DNA from: Ruminococcus sp.
GTDB lineage: Bacteria; Bacillota; Clostridia; Oscillospirales; Ruminococcaceae
Assembly: GCA_024403935.1 (NCBI GenBank)
Contig: JAKSQV010000010.1
Span: 1-46,526 of the forward strand
DNA: 46,526 bases
Direction of reading: 5' to 3'
The position numbers were made by a program, and so were the translations under genes. Shown here piece by piece: positions 26,328 through 36,908 of the stretch. The notes below the pieces were generated by a model. The model saw only the letters and a list, made by a program, of their open reading frames with translations, did not search any database and had not been told where the DNA came from. Each line of letters opens with the position of its first letter. Within the stretch, counting starts at the first letter, position 1.

Positions 26328-26636
26328 ACGATGTCTCCTTTTAATTTGATGAGCTTATAGAAAAGCACTATCGTGTCAGCAGGGCTTCTGCTGCGGGCGC
26401 ACTGCCCAACAGCGCGATCTGCGGACTCTTGCATTTTTTTCTGATATATGATATATTATATCTATGCCGCTGTGCGGACATACTCATAGCAATATACAAT
26501 ATATATTATAAATCATTTCCGAGATTTTTTCAACGATATTTTAATCCTTTGCTTCAACGGAAAGGATATATCGTCATTTTTCACAAATACTGCTTGTTAT
26601 AATCAGCAAAAATCAACAGAAAGGAATTTACAGACT
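26328..26636. promoter_or_regulatory. Divergent fabH/fabD control region
   Basis: This 309-bp gene-free stretch is very AT-rich at 26440-26520, with short palindromic ATATAT runs. On the minus strand TATAAT (26460-26455) would serve fabH, leaving a leader of about 120 nt. On the plus strand TATAAT (26598-26603) would serve fabD, close to AAAGGAATT and the ATG. Neither has a good -35 box. I see no FapR-type or FabT-type operator that I can name. Confidence 0.55.
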
Positions 26637-27572
26637 ATGATAATTTCGCTGTTTTCAGGACAGGGTTCCCAGTACCCAAACATGGGAAATGATATACTGA
26701 CGGCTTACCCCCACACAGGGGAGCTGTACGACACCGCTTCCGACATACTCGGACGCGATATGCGCAAGATCTGCTTCGAGAGCACTCCCGAGGAGCTTGC
26801 TCTGACCATCAACGCCCAGCCTGCTGTACTGCTCACCTCGCTCGTGTGCTTCTCCGCAGCCATTACCCGTGTTCAGAAAGAAGCAATCCCGTTCAGATAT
26901 GACGGCGTGGCAGGTCACTCGCTCGGCGAATACGCTGCCCTTGCAGTCTCGGGCATAGTATCGACAGAGGACGTTTTCCGCCTGATAAAGGCTCGTTCCG
27001 AGGCTATGGACGAAGCTGCACGCGCAAACAAGGGCGCAATGGCAGCAGTAATGAAGCTGTCGCCCGAGAAGATCGAGGAGGTCTGCTCAAAGGCAAAGAA
27101 TTATGTAGTGCCCGTAAACTACAACTCGCCCATGCAGACAGTCATCGCAGGTACTCCCGAGGGCATTGACGAGGTGACCGAAGTATTCGCTGAAATGAAA
27201 GCAAAGGTCGTAAAGCTCAAGGTTGCGGGTGCTTTCCACTCAAAGCTGATGCAGACCGCTGCTGACAGCTTCTATGAAGCAGCAAAGAAGATCACATTCA
27301 AAGCACCGCAGGTAAAGTACTATTCCAACGTGACAGGCGGCGAACTTACCGATTTCAGCGATATGCCGTCACTCCTTGCAAAGCATATCGTATCGCCTGT
27401 ACGCTTCAGCTCAGAGCTTGCCGCCATGCAGGCTGACGGAGCCGACACCTTCGTTGAGTTCGGGCCCGGAAAGACACTGACAGGACTGGTCAGAAAGACT
27501 CTCTCCGATGTCAGGGCTTACAATATCGAAAACCTCGAAACGCTCGAAAAAGCAGAGGAAATATATGGATAA
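26637..27572 (+). CDS. fabD: Malonyl-CoA:ACP transacylase
   Basis: A 311-residue enzyme with FSGQGSQYPNMG at the N-terminus, the active-site Ser95 in VAGHSLGEYAAL, and the catalytic His in VAGAFHSKLM. It loads malonyl groups onto ACP. Unusually it is not between fabK and fabG but divergent from fabH, and it leads a plus-strand run into shikimate genes. Its stop overlaps the aroE start by 8 nt. Confidence 0.96.
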   Translation: MIISLFSGQGSQYPNMGNDILTAYPHTGELYDTASDILGRDMRKICFESTPEELALTINAQPAVLLTSLVCFSAAITRVQKEAIPFRYDGVAGHSLGEYAALAVSGIVSTEDVFRLIKARSEAMDEAARANKGAMAAVMKLSPEKIEEVCSKAKNYVVPVNYNSPMQTVIAGTPEGIDEVTEVFAEMKAKVVKLKVAGAFHSKLMQTAADSFYEAAKKITFKAPQVKYYSNVTGGELTDFSDMPSLLAKHIVSPVRFSSELAAMQADGADTFVEFGPGKTLTGLVRKTLSDVRAYNIENLETLEKAEEIYG

Positions 27573-28401
27573 ATACGGACTTATCGGGCATCCGCTCGGA
27601 CACTCGATGTCGCCGCTGATACACAGTAAGCTGTTTGCACTCAGCGGTATTCCCGACAGCAGCTACGAGCTTATCGACATTGCTCCCGAGGAGCTTTCGC
27701 AGCACATTGACAAGCTGAAAGAGCTGAAGGGCTTCAATATCACCATTCCCCATAAAACAGCCATTATCCCCTTTCTGAACGAGCTGAGTGAGAGTGCCGC
27801 ACGATACGGCTCCGTGAACTGCGTTTCCAACAGCGGCGGCAGGCTTATCGGCTACAATACTGACTGTGACGGCTTTCTGCACTCGGCGGAACTGCTCCCC
27901 CTCGGCGGCAAAGTGCTTCTTGCCGGCTGCGGCGGTGTCGGCAGGATGATAGCCGTTGAAGCCGCCATGCACGGAGCTGAGCTCACCATTGCAGTGCTTC
28001 CGCGCAGTATCAGAAAAGCTCAGCTTGTCATGGCTGAGGTGCTCAGAGGGTGCAGTACTGCAAATGTACGTATCTGCCTTATCGACGAGGTCATGGACAG
28101 CTTTGACCTGCTAATAAATGCAACTCCCGCAGGAATGTATCCCAATACCGAATGCTGTCCTGTCTCAGATGAGCTGATAGCGAACTGCCTCAGCTTCTTT
28201 GATGTCATATACAACCCGACCGAGACGCTGCTTATGAAAAAAGCTCGCGCTCTCGGACGCACTGCCGTCGGAGGAGCTTCAATGCTCGTCCATCAGGCGG
28301 TAAAGGCTCACGAATACTGGTACGGCGGAGAATTCAGCCACGAGGACATATCGGAGATAATCCTCAGCGTTGAAGCAGAAGTGGACAGGATGAACGGATG
28401 A
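27565..28401 (+). CDS. aroE: Shikimate dehydrogenase
   Basis: A 278-residue protein beginning MDKYGLIGHPLGHSMSPLIH. Lys64 in NITIPHKTAI and Asp100 in YNTDCDGF are the catalytic pair, and LLAGCGGVGRMIAVEAA is the NADP loop. It reduces 3-dehydroshikimate. The ATG at 27565 lies within the end of fabD with AGAGGA upstream; the longer open frame starting at 27508 would overlap fabD by 65 nt and adds residues foreign to the family. Confidence 0.93.
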   Translation: MDKYGLIGHPLGHSMSPLIHSKLFALSGIPDSSYELIDIAPEELSQHIDKLKELKGFNITIPHKTAIIPFLNELSESAARYGSVNCVSNSGGRLIGYNTDCDGFLHSAELLPLGGKVLLAGCGGVGRMIAVEAAMHGAELTIAVLPRSIRKAQLVMAEVLRGCSTANVRICLIDEVMDSFDLLINATPAGMYPNTECCPVSDELIANCLSFFDVIYNPTETLLMKKARALGRTAVGGASMLVHQAVKAHEYWYGGEFSHEDISEIILSVEAEVDRMNG

Positions 28402-28435
28402 TGCAGGCAGGCTGTCTGCGGAAAAGGAGAAGATC

Positions 28436-28936
28436 ATGACTGTATTTCTTTGCGGATTCATGGGCTGCGGCAAAACGACCGCAGGCAGGCTCGCAGCGAA
28501 AAAGCTCGGCTGCAGCTTCTGCGACACCGACGATCTCATAGTTGAAAGCCAGAAAATGTCTGTTCCCGAGATATTTGCCGCTAAGGGCGAAGCATATTTC
28601 CGTCAGGTCGAGGCGGACATCGTAAAGGTGCTGTGCGGCAGAACGGCTGTTGTCGCCTGCGGAGGCGGAGCAATGCTCAATCCCGATACCGCAGCGGCTG
28701 CCTCCGAAGCAGGTGCGGTAATATTCCTCGACACCGACTTCGAGACCTGCTATGAGCGTATCCGCAGCGATAAAAACCGTCCTATAGCGGCTTCGTCAAC
28801 AAAGGAGGAGCTTCTGGAGCGCTTCAATGCGCGCCGTGCTGTCTACCTTTCACATTCCAACATACAGATACAATGCGGCGGAAGTCCGATAGAGACCGCC
28901 GATATGATTGTCGGATCAGTCAGAAATTTCCGATAG
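28436..28936 (+). CDS. aroK: Shikimate kinase
   Basis: A 166-residue kinase with Walker A GFMGCGKTTAGRLAAKKLG, DTDDLIVESQKMSVPEIFAAKGEAYFRQVE for shikimate binding and VVACGGGAML. It phosphorylates shikimate with ATP. It follows aroE by 34 nt and has AAGGAG before the ATG. It ends with TAG, showing that TAG serves as a normal stop in this genome, which bears on the rplB amber codon. Confidence 0.95.
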   Translation: MTVFLCGFMGCGKTTAGRLAAKKLGCSFCDTDDLIVESQKMSVPEIFAAKGEAYFRQVEADIVKVLCGRTAVVACGGGAMLNPDTAAAASEAGAVIFLDTDFETCYERIRSDKNRPIAASSTKEELLERFNARRAVYLSHSNIQIQCGGSPIETADMIVGSVRNFR

Positions 28937-28951
28937 AAAGGCGGTCTGAAA

Positions 28952-30118
28952 ATGAAGATATATAATGCAAAGATATATACCATGGATGAATGCGGCATAA
29001 TCGAAAACGGCTGGATAGAGCTGTCTGACGGCAGTATAAAAGCTCTCGGCAGCGGTGCTCCCGATTCTGTCGGAGCAGATGACATCGACGCGCAGGGCGG
29101 TACTCTCCTCCCCGGCTTCATCGATGCGCACACACATCTCGGCATCATCGAGGACGGACTCGACTTTGAGGGCGACGACTGCAACGAGACAACTGATCCC
29201 TTTACGCCGCAGATGCGCGCTATCGACGGCATCAATCCTTTCGACCGCTGCTTCACCGAAGCCCGTATGCGCGGCATCACAGCGGCAGCCGTCAGCCCCG
29301 GCAGCGGCAACGCCTGCGGCGGCGAGATATGCGTGATAAAGACCGCAGGCAGACGTGTTGACGATATGCTCATAGTAAATGCAGGCATAAAATTCGCGCT
29401 CGGCGAAAATCCCAAGCGCGTATACAACGACAAGGACAGCACTCCCGTAACTCGCATGGCTACGGCTGCGCTGATACGCGAGGGGCTCAGCAAAGCACGC
29501 CGCTACGCTCACAGCATAGACAGCTACTACTCCGATACCGAGAACTCAGATCCGCCCGAATTTGATGCAAAATGTGAGGCTCTCCTGCCTCTGCTCGACC
29601 GCAAGCAGAAAGCCTTCTTCCACTGCCACCGTGCTGACGATATATGCACGGCAATGAGACTGGCATCGGAATTCTCGCTCGATACGGTCATTATCCACGG
29701 CACCGAGGGATATCAGATAGCCGACATCATAGCCGAGGAGAAAATCCCCGTGATATGCGGTCCGATCATCTGTGACCGCTGCAAACCCGAAATGCGCGGA
29801 CAGGAGCTGAAGAACGCCGCAGCTCTCGCGGAGAACGGCGTAAACGTCGCTATATGCACAGACCACACCGTTATCCCGATACAATACCTGCCCATCTCGG
29901 CACAGGCAGCCGTCAAGGGCGGACTCGACAGTATGACAGCTCTGCGCGCCCTGACAACAGCTCCTGCCGAAATTCTCGGCGCGGAGAACATCGGCAGTCT
30001 GACCGAAGGCAAGGATGCCGACCTCCAGCTCTATCGCAAGGGCGACGATCCGCTCAGTCTTATGTCAGAGCCTGTGCTTGTAATGATAAACGGTGAAACG
30101 ATACGCAGAGAGGTATGA
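28952..30118 (+). CDS. Amidohydrolase (imidazolonepropionase-like)
   Basis: A 388-residue metal-dependent hydrolase. The HxH metal motif is in FIDAHTHLG (His60 and His62); further candidate ligands are in FFHCHRADD, VIIHGTEGYQ and ICTDHTVIP. The C-terminus KDADLQLYRKGDDPL is the usual small beta domain. The substrate is not evident; family members act on cyclic amides, nucleobase derivatives or dipeptides. It is 15 nt after aroK and 1 nt before the LRR/dockerin gene. Confidence 0.85.
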   Translation: MKIYNAKIYTMDECGIIENGWIELSDGSIKALGSGAPDSVGADDIDAQGGTLLPGFIDAHTHLGIIEDGLDFEGDDCNETTDPFTPQMRAIDGINPFDRCFTEARMRGITAAAVSPGSGNACGGEICVIKTAGRRVDDMLIVNAGIKFALGENPKRVYNDKDSTPVTRMATAALIREGLSKARRYAHSIDSYYSDTENSDPPEFDAKCEALLPLLDRKQKAFFHCHRADDICTAMRLASEFSLDTVIIHGTEGYQIADIIAEEKIPVICGPIICDRCKPEMRGQELKNAAALAENGVNVAICTDHTVIPIQYLPISAQAAVKGGLDSMTALRALTTAPAEILGAENIGSLTEGKDADLQLYRKGDDPLSLMSEPVLVMINGETIRREV

Positions 30119-30119
30119 T

Positions 30120-31064
30120 ATGAAGCGTCTGTTCTCTATTACTGCTGCCGCAGTTATCGCAGCAGGTGCAGCTCCTGCAGCTGCCAGTGCAGCTGATGCT
30201 GCCGAAGCAAAAACCGCTGTCGTGAGCGGTGTGACCTACACCTACACTGTCGGAGATACCGCATCATCGGGCATTACCATAACGAAAGCCTCCCCTGCTG
30301 AGGGAAAGCTCGTCCTGCCCGAAGCTATCGGCGGTCAGACCGTCACAGGCATAGGAGACAAGGCTTTTCTCGGACAGACAGGACTGAAAGAGGTCACTCT
30401 TCCGAGCGGACTCAGAACTATCGGCAGTTCGGCGTTTTCAGCCTGTATTTCCATAACGCATCTTGATATTCCGGACTCTGTCCAGCTCATAAAGGAAAAA
30501 GCATTCATGAGCTGCTACGCCCTTACTGATGTATCTATCGGCAAAGGCGTGAAGGAGCTCCCCGATGACTGCTTCTTCTCGTGTACGTCGCTCGCAGGAG
30601 CAAAGCTTCCTGACGGACTGCAGAAAATCGGCAATGAAGCGTTCTTCGGCTGTCCCGTGCTCGACACGTTCATTCCTGCTTCCGTCAAGGAAATAGGCAC
30701 GAACGCCCTCGGCTACCGTACCGACGCACATTCAGCAATGTCGGTACAGGTAAACGGCTTCATCGTGAACGGCGCAAAAGGAAGCTCCGCTGAGACCTAC
30801 GCTGCCGAAAACGGGTTGGATTTCCTCGATCCCGACAACTGCCTCATCGGAGACATCAACAACGATAATATGATAGACGCCAAGGATGCGTCAGCGATAC
30901 TCGCCGAATATGCCCGTGCCTCGACAGGAGCAGAAACAAGCTTTTCTCCGTGGCAGAAAAAGATCGGCGATATAAAGTCTGACGGTATCATTGATGCAAA
31001 CGATGCCTCAAGGGTGCTTATGGAGTACGCCCGTCTCTCCACGCTTCCCGATTCTTCACTTTAA
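30120..31064 (+). CDS. Secreted leucine-rich-repeat (BspA-like) protein with dockerin
   Basis: A 314-residue protein: signal peptide (about 1-27, MKRLFSITAAAVIAAGAAPA), five or six LRR_5 repeats (about 65-225, of the type KAFLGQTGLKEVTLPSGLRTIGSSAF cut into 23-residue units), a short beta segment, and a C-terminal type I dockerin (about 247-310). Both calcium loops are 12-residue (GDINNDNMIDAKDAS and GDIKSDGIIDANDAS) and each is followed by a VLxEYAR/ILAEYAR helix. It is probably attached to a scaffoldin cohesin outside the cell. The start at 30120, with AGAGG just upstream, gives a clean signal peptide. It lacks any enzyme domain. Confidence 0.88.
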   Translation: MKRLFSITAAAVIAAGAAPAAASAADAAEAKTAVVSGVTYTYTVGDTASSGITITKASPAEGKLVLPEAIGGQTVTGIGDKAFLGQTGLKEVTLPSGLRTIGSSAFSACISITHLDIPDSVQLIKEKAFMSCYALTDVSIGKGVKELPDDCFFSCTSLAGAKLPDGLQKIGNEAFFGCPVLDTFIPASVKEIGTNALGYRTDAHSAMSVQVNGFIVNGAKGSSAETYAAENGLDFLDPDNCLIGDINNDNMIDAKDASAILAEYARASTGAETSFSPWQKKIGDIKSDGIIDANDASRVLMEYARLSTLPDSSL

Positions 31065-31136
31065 TGTGGCACGAATAAACATATTTATACTATATTTTCG
31101 TATAATTTTTCTATATCAGTTTTATCCGCTCAGGTA

Positions 31137-31165
31137 TTGACAGAACAGCAAAAAATTGGTATGAT
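31137..31165 (+). promoter_or_regulatory. guaB promoter
   Basis: TTGACA (31137-31142), a 17-nt spacer and TATGAT (31160-31165), giving a leader of about 40 nt. The leader is too short for a purine riboswitch, and none is seen. Confidence 0.85.
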
Positions 31166-31196
31166 TAAAGTTAATAATTCATTGCTTAATTTATAA

Positions 31197-32703
<1,507 letters not shown>

Positions 32704-32718
32704 CTGAATATCGCAAAA

Positions 32719-32746
32719 AAGGGGATGCCTGTAAAGGCATCCCCTT
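32719..32746. terminator. Bidirectional terminator between guaB and the convergent lipoprotein gene
   Basis: 11-bp stem with a 6-nt loop. On the minus strand it is followed by a run of six U (32720-32715), making a strong terminator for the lipoprotein operon; on the plus strand the T-tract (TTCGTGTTT) is weaker. Confidence 0.85.
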
Positions 32747-32752
32747 CGTGTT

Positions 32753-33457
32753 TCAGAATATATACGGCTTACCGTCGATAGTGTATACGCAGAACATTAT
32801 GCCCTCGGGTATGAGCGAGGTTATCTCTGCCCAGTCGCCGTCAGCAGTGATATAGCTGTCGCCTGCGATCGTGAGCAGCTTGCGGTCGGATATCTTATTG
32901 ACAATGTCATCACCGAACGCCGCTTTCATCGTTTCATCACGGTTGGCAAACATCGAATCTGCTTCAAGGTCACCGCTTTGCCGGCAGTTTGAGATGTCGA
33001 GGAAGTCAAACTTGAAATTCTCGGTAAGGGTGCCTTCGAGCTGTTCGCGGTACGTCTGAACAAACGCCTCGGGAGATTCAAACGTATCATCTCCGCAAAG
33101 GCTGTCAAGATAGCCGGGATAGTAGCAGTCGAGCACTCCCTGAACATCATTGTTGTTGAGTGCATCGAAGTATCTGTCAATGAGGTATATCTCACTGTAA
33201 TCAGTACCGTTATTTCCAAGGAAGCGATTGTCAAAGCTGACCATTATCGTAATGTTCTCATCATCGGCAGGAGTGAGATCAAAATTGGTCATATATGTGC
33301 CGTGGTACTCCTCATCGGTCATGTTTTTGCGGGCATTACCGCCTCCATCGATGCGGACACCGGATGTTGAGGAGCTTTTCTTGTCTCCGCACGAAACGGC
33401 TGTTGCCATGGCTCCCGCAAGAATAGCTGCTGCCAGTACAGAAAAAATGCGCTTCAT
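32753..33457 (-). CDS. Lipoprotein of unknown function, paralogue of the next gene
   Basis: A 234-residue protein with a lipoprotein signal ending at the Cys in ATAVSCGDKK (about residue 23). The mature part contains RYFDALNNNDVQGVLDCYYPGYL, similar to KYFSSFQNNDLEAYKESLYPDFI in the upstream gene at 33472-34221, in a setting that suggests an NTF2-like fold. Both end with a segment predicted as a beta hairpin ending in GKPYIF or GKYYTFG. The function is unknown. It is the last gene of a three-lipoprotein run. Confidence 0.75.
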   Translation of the reverse strand: MKRIFSVLAAAILAGAMATAVSCGDKKSSSTSGVRIDGGGNARKNMTDEEYHGTYMTNFDLTPADDENITIMVSFDNRFLGNNGTDYSEIYLIDRYFDALNNNDVQGVLDCYYPGYLDSLCGDDTFESPEAFVQTYREQLEGTLTENFKFDFLDISNCRQSGDLEADSMFANRDETMKAAFGDDIVNKISDRKLLTIAGDSYITADGDWAEITSLIPEGIMFCVYTIDGKPYIF

Positions 33458-33471
33458 ATCACCATCTCCAA

Positions 33472-34221
33472 TTAACCAAAGGTATAATATTTACCGCCCT
33501 TGAGAGCGAAAGCTATTTCGTAGCTGCCGATAAGACGATGTTCTTCGCCGTCCTCACCCTCAGCATAGATATAGAAGCAGACCAGCTCGATTCCGTCTGA
33601 ATCTTCCTTTATGAACTCATAGTAATCCATATCGAACACTTCACGAAAATATTCAAAAAGGGCTTTTTTGGCATCATCAATGGTCTCGTCCTCGTTAAGC
33701 GCAGGTGCCTCCGCCTTGATACGGGTGATCGTGTAATCTCCCGAATACTGGGAGGGGTCTCCCTCATCGCCTGCAAGTGCATTCTGCATCTGTGAGCGGA
33801 GATTATCACAGCTCAGCTCGAATGACTTTTCGATGCCGTACTTGTATTCCTCCTCAAGGAATTTGCCGTAACGTTCGATAAAGTCGGGATAGAGACTCTC
33901 TTTATATGCTTCAAGGTCATTGTTCTGGAAGCTGGAGAAATATTTGTCGAGAGCAAACATCAGCTCCTCGGGAACAGTCTCGTCATAGTAGAGCTTCACA
34001 CCGTCCGAAGCGATACGGTAGCTTCCGAGGTTATACTCCTCGCTTTCCTCATCCGGCTCGATAAGCTCTCCCACAGAGAGATTCGACTTATCAGGCGCGG
34101 AAGCGGTAGTGCTTTCCGAAGCCTTCTCATCCACTGATATTTCTGTGCCCTTTCCGCAGGAAACACAGGAGAGAAGACATATTGCTGCTGAAAATGCAGC
34201 CACTATTTTCTTGTAGCTCAT
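33472..34221 (-). CDS. Lipoprotein of unknown function, NTF2-like
   Basis: A 249-residue protein with a lipobox ending LLSCVSCGKG (Cys near residue 24), a Ser/Glu-rich linker and a globular part with YFSSFQNNDLEAYKESLYPDF. It is paralogous to the downstream lipoprotein. The start at 34221 is chosen because GAGGTG lies 7 nt upstream and the signal peptide begins there; the open frame extends 14 codons further into the neighbouring gene. No function is assigned. Confidence 0.75.
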   Translation of the reverse strand: MSYKKIVAAFSAAICLLSCVSCGKGTEISVDEKASESTTASAPDKSNLSVGELIEPDEESEEYNLGSYRIASDGVKLYYDETVPEELMFALDKYFSSFQNNDLEAYKESLYPDFIERYGKFLEEEYKYGIEKSFELSCDNLRSQMQNALAGDEGDPSQYSGDYTITRIKAEAPALNEDETIDDAKKALFEYFREVFDMDYYEFIKEDSDGIELVCFYIYAEGEDGEEHRLIGSYEIAFALKGGKYYTFG

Positions 34222-34234
34222 AAAATACACCTCA

Positions 34235-34942
34235 TTATATCGGCATGAATTTTCCCATAGCATCAGCCCATTTCGCAGCTTCTGAATCTGCGGGAGCGTA
34301 TACTGTCAGGTCGGGGAGCTCTTCAAGTCCCCAGTTCTCATATTTAAGGCCGGGATTGAGTATCTTCAGCTCTGTCATTCCCTCGCAGGCGGTAAATACT
34401 TCCTCACGGACATATCCGACATTCATCGGCAGCGTTACCGACTTCAGGCTCGCACATCCGACAAATGCACCTCTGTCGATGCCTGTCACTGCCTCGGGGA
34501 TATTGACCTCCTCAAGTGATGCACAGTCCATGAATGCACCTTCGCCTATGAGTGTGACGCTCTCCGGTATCTGAACCGAAACGACATCATAATTCGCCTC
34601 AAAAGCGTAATAGCTTATCTCGGTGACGGGAACGTCCTCAACGCTGTCGGGAATGATAACAGCCTGTTCGCTTCCGACATATTTTGTTATCTTGGCTTTT
34701 CCGTCCTCAATGACGTACTCAAAGTCTGTCAGTTCCTTTACATCTCTGACGTGAACGGTCGGCTTTTCGCTGTACACATTGCCGTCCTCGTCAATGAAGG
34801 TATCGGGCTCGGTCACTGGCTCCTCCACGGCGGCAGACGAAGTCTGCTCCTGCGCGGACGAAGAAGCGTCACCGGTCTCCGCACATCCTGAGAAGAAGGC
34901 TGTGAGAGCAAGAACAGCGGACAGTAATACCATTTTCCTCAT
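34235..34942 (-). CDS. Leucine-rich-repeat (BspA-like) lipoprotein
   Basis: A 235-residue protein with a lipoprotein signal (LALTAFFSGCAETG, Cys near residue 20), a low-complexity Ser/Glu linker and three to four LRR_5 repeats (IPESVTLIGEGAFMDCASLEEVNIP type) between about 120 and 200. LRR_5 proteins of gut bacteria often bind surfaces or host and plant polymers; the ligand here is unknown. ACGGAGG precedes the ATG. It is the first gene of the three-gene lipoprotein operon and has no dockerin. Confidence 0.82.
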   Translation of the reverse strand: MRKMVLLSAVLALTAFFSGCAETGDASSSAQEQTSSAAVEEPVTEPDTFIDEDGNVYSEKPTVHVRDVKELTDFEYVIEDGKAKITKYVGSEQAVIIPDSVEDVPVTEISYYAFEANYDVVSVQIPESVTLIGEGAFMDCASLEEVNIPEAVTGIDRGAFVGCASLKSVTLPMNVGYVREEVFTACEGMTELKILNPGLKYENWGLEELPDLTVYAPADSEAAKWADAMGKFMPI

Positions 34943-35027
34943 AATAATACCTCCGTATTATGAAAGCTGTATGTCAGCTTTATGCATATAGTATGAAAAC
35001 GCAGGGAAACTCATATTCCGGACAGCG

Positions 35028-36851
35028 TTACTGCTTTGCTCTTTCCTTTGCACGCTGTGAGTTGCTGAGTATGCGCTTGCGGATACGCAGGCTCTCGGGA
35101 GTTACCTCAAGAAGCTCATCATCAGCAAGGAATTCAAGGCAGTCCTCAAGGCTGAGGATGCGGTGCGGTACGAGACGCAGAGCGTCGTCGCTTCCGCTTG
35201 CACGGGTATTTGTAAGGTGCTTTCTCTTGCACACATTTACAACGAGGTCGTCGGTCTTGGGAGAAGCTCCTACGACCATTCCCTCATATACGGGAGTACC
35301 GGCAGGGATAAAGAGCTGTCCGCGCTCCTGTGCGTTGTACAGACCGTAGGTAACAGCCTCGCCTGTCTCGAATGAAACGAGAGAGCCTGTGCTGCGGCGG
35401 TCGATGTCTCCCTTGTAGGGCTCATAGTCCTCGAATACGTGGTTCATGATTCCCTCGCCCTTGGTGTCGGTAAGGAACTCGCTCTTATAGCCGAAAAGTC
35501 CTCTTGCAGGTACAAGGAATTCGATACGCATACGGCTTCCCTGAGGATGCATGGAAACGAGCTCGCCCTTTCTGGTGCCCATTTTCTCCATTACAGAGCC
35601 TACACAGTCCTCGGGAACATCTATGACAAGTCTCTCGATAGGCTCGAGCTTCTGACCTGTCTCCTCATCTCTCTTGTAGAGTACTCGGGGAGTCGATACA
35701 GACAGCTCATAGCCCTCACGGCGCATATTCTCAACGAGAATGGAGAGGTGCATCTCGCCTCTGCCTGCAACGCGGAAGGAATCTGTGGAATCGGTCTCCT
35801 CAACGCGGAGGGAAACGTCCTTGAGAAGCTCACGGAAAAGTCTTTCACGAAGCTGGCGTGAGGTAACGAACTTGCCCTCACGGCCTGCAAACGGGCTGTC
35901 ATTGACCGAGAAAGTCATCTCAACGGTCGGCTCACTTATCTTTACGAAGGGCAGCGGCTCGGGAGCTTCGGTAGCACAGATGGTATCACCGATAGTGATG
36001 CCGTCAATACCCGATATCCATACGATGTCGCCTACTGTTGCCTCCTGAACAGGAACGCGGTTGAGTCCCTGTATCTGAAGGAGAGATACTATTTTGGAGT
36101 TGTAATTCTTCTTTGAGCCTGTATAATCGCAGACAGTAACCTGCTGATTGACCTTTACGCTTCCGCGGGTAACACATCCGATACCGATACGTCCGACATA
36201 CTCGTTGTAGTCGATAGAGGAAATGAGCATCTGGAGCGGCTCTTCCTCGTTGCCCTTCGGTGGCTCGATGTAGTTTACTATCGTCTCGAACAGGGGCTTG
36301 AGGTCTGTTCCTGCCTCGTACTGACTGAGTGATGCTGTACCGCTTCTGCCCGAGCAGAAGAGAAGCGGAGATTCAAGCTGTTCCTCACTTGCATCGAGGT
36401 CGAGCAGAAGCTCAAGCACCTCGTCGCCTATCTCATCGAGACGAGCGTCGGGACGGTCTATCTTGTTTACAACAATAATAATCTTATGTCCCATTTCAAG
36501 TGCTTTTGAAAGCACGAAACGAGTCTGCGGCATGGGTCCCTCAGCCGCATCAACGAGCAGGAGAACGCCGTCTACCATTTCAAGTATACGCTCGACCTCG
36601 CCGCCGAAATCAGCGTGTCCGGGGGTATCGATTACATTGATCTTGATGTCATTGTACATAACAGAGGTATTCTTTGCAAGGATCGTGATACCTCTTTCGC
36701 GCTCGATGTCGTTTGAGTCCATAACGCGCTCGGCAACTGCCTGATTCTCACGGAACACTCCGCCCTGCTTCAGCATCTCGTCAACGAGTGTGGTCTTGCC
36801 ATGGTCAACGTGAGCAATTATGGCGATGTTTCTCAGATCATTTCTTATCAT
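35028..36851 (-). CDS. typA: Ribosome-associated translational GTPase TypA/BipA
   Basis: A 607-residue GTPase with P-loop AHVDHGKTTLVDEML, RERGITILAKNTSV (switch I), DTPGHADFGGEVER (switch II) and NKIDRPDAR. Domains II-III follow, then EF-G-like domain V and the BipA C-terminal domain. It binds 70S ribosomes and aids 50S assembly and growth under stress. The length and motifs are typical. AAGGAGAG precedes the ATG. It probably shares a transcript with the small gene 57 nt upstream. Confidence 0.96.
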   Translation of the reverse strand: MIRNDLRNIAIIAHVDHGKTTLVDEMLKQGGVFRENQAVAERVMDSNDIERERGITILAKNTSVMYNDIKINVIDTPGHADFGGEVERILEMVDGVLLLVDAAEGPMPQTRFVLSKALEMGHKIIIVVNKIDRPDARLDEIGDEVLELLLDLDASEEQLESPLLFCSGRSGTASLSQYEAGTDLKPLFETIVNYIEPPKGNEEEPLQMLISSIDYNEYVGRIGIGCVTRGSVKVNQQVTVCDYTGSKKNYNSKIVSLLQIQGLNRVPVQEATVGDIVWISGIDGITIGDTICATEAPEPLPFVKISEPTVEMTFSVNDSPFAGREGKFVTSRQLRERLFRELLKDVSLRVEETDSTDSFRVAGRGEMHLSILVENMRREGYELSVSTPRVLYKRDEETGQKLEPIERLVIDVPEDCVGSVMEKMGTRKGELVSMHPQGSRMRIEFLVPARGLFGYKSEFLTDTKGEGIMNHVFEDYEPYKGDIDRRSTGSLVSFETGEAVTYGLYNAQERGQLFIPAGTPVYEGMVVGASPKTDDLVVNVCKRKHLTNTRASGSDDALRLVPHRILSLEDCLEFLADDELLEVTPESLRIRKRILSNSQRAKERAKQ

Positions 36852-36908
36852 ACTTATCTCTCCTTAATATTCAGCCGACAGTTGTCAGCATTGGCTTTTC
36901 ATTATCCC

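Noticed and set aside
26328-26636. FapR or FabT operator between fabH and fabD
   Set aside because: Only AT-rich palindromes are present; none matches the operator patterns known from Bacillus or Streptococcus.
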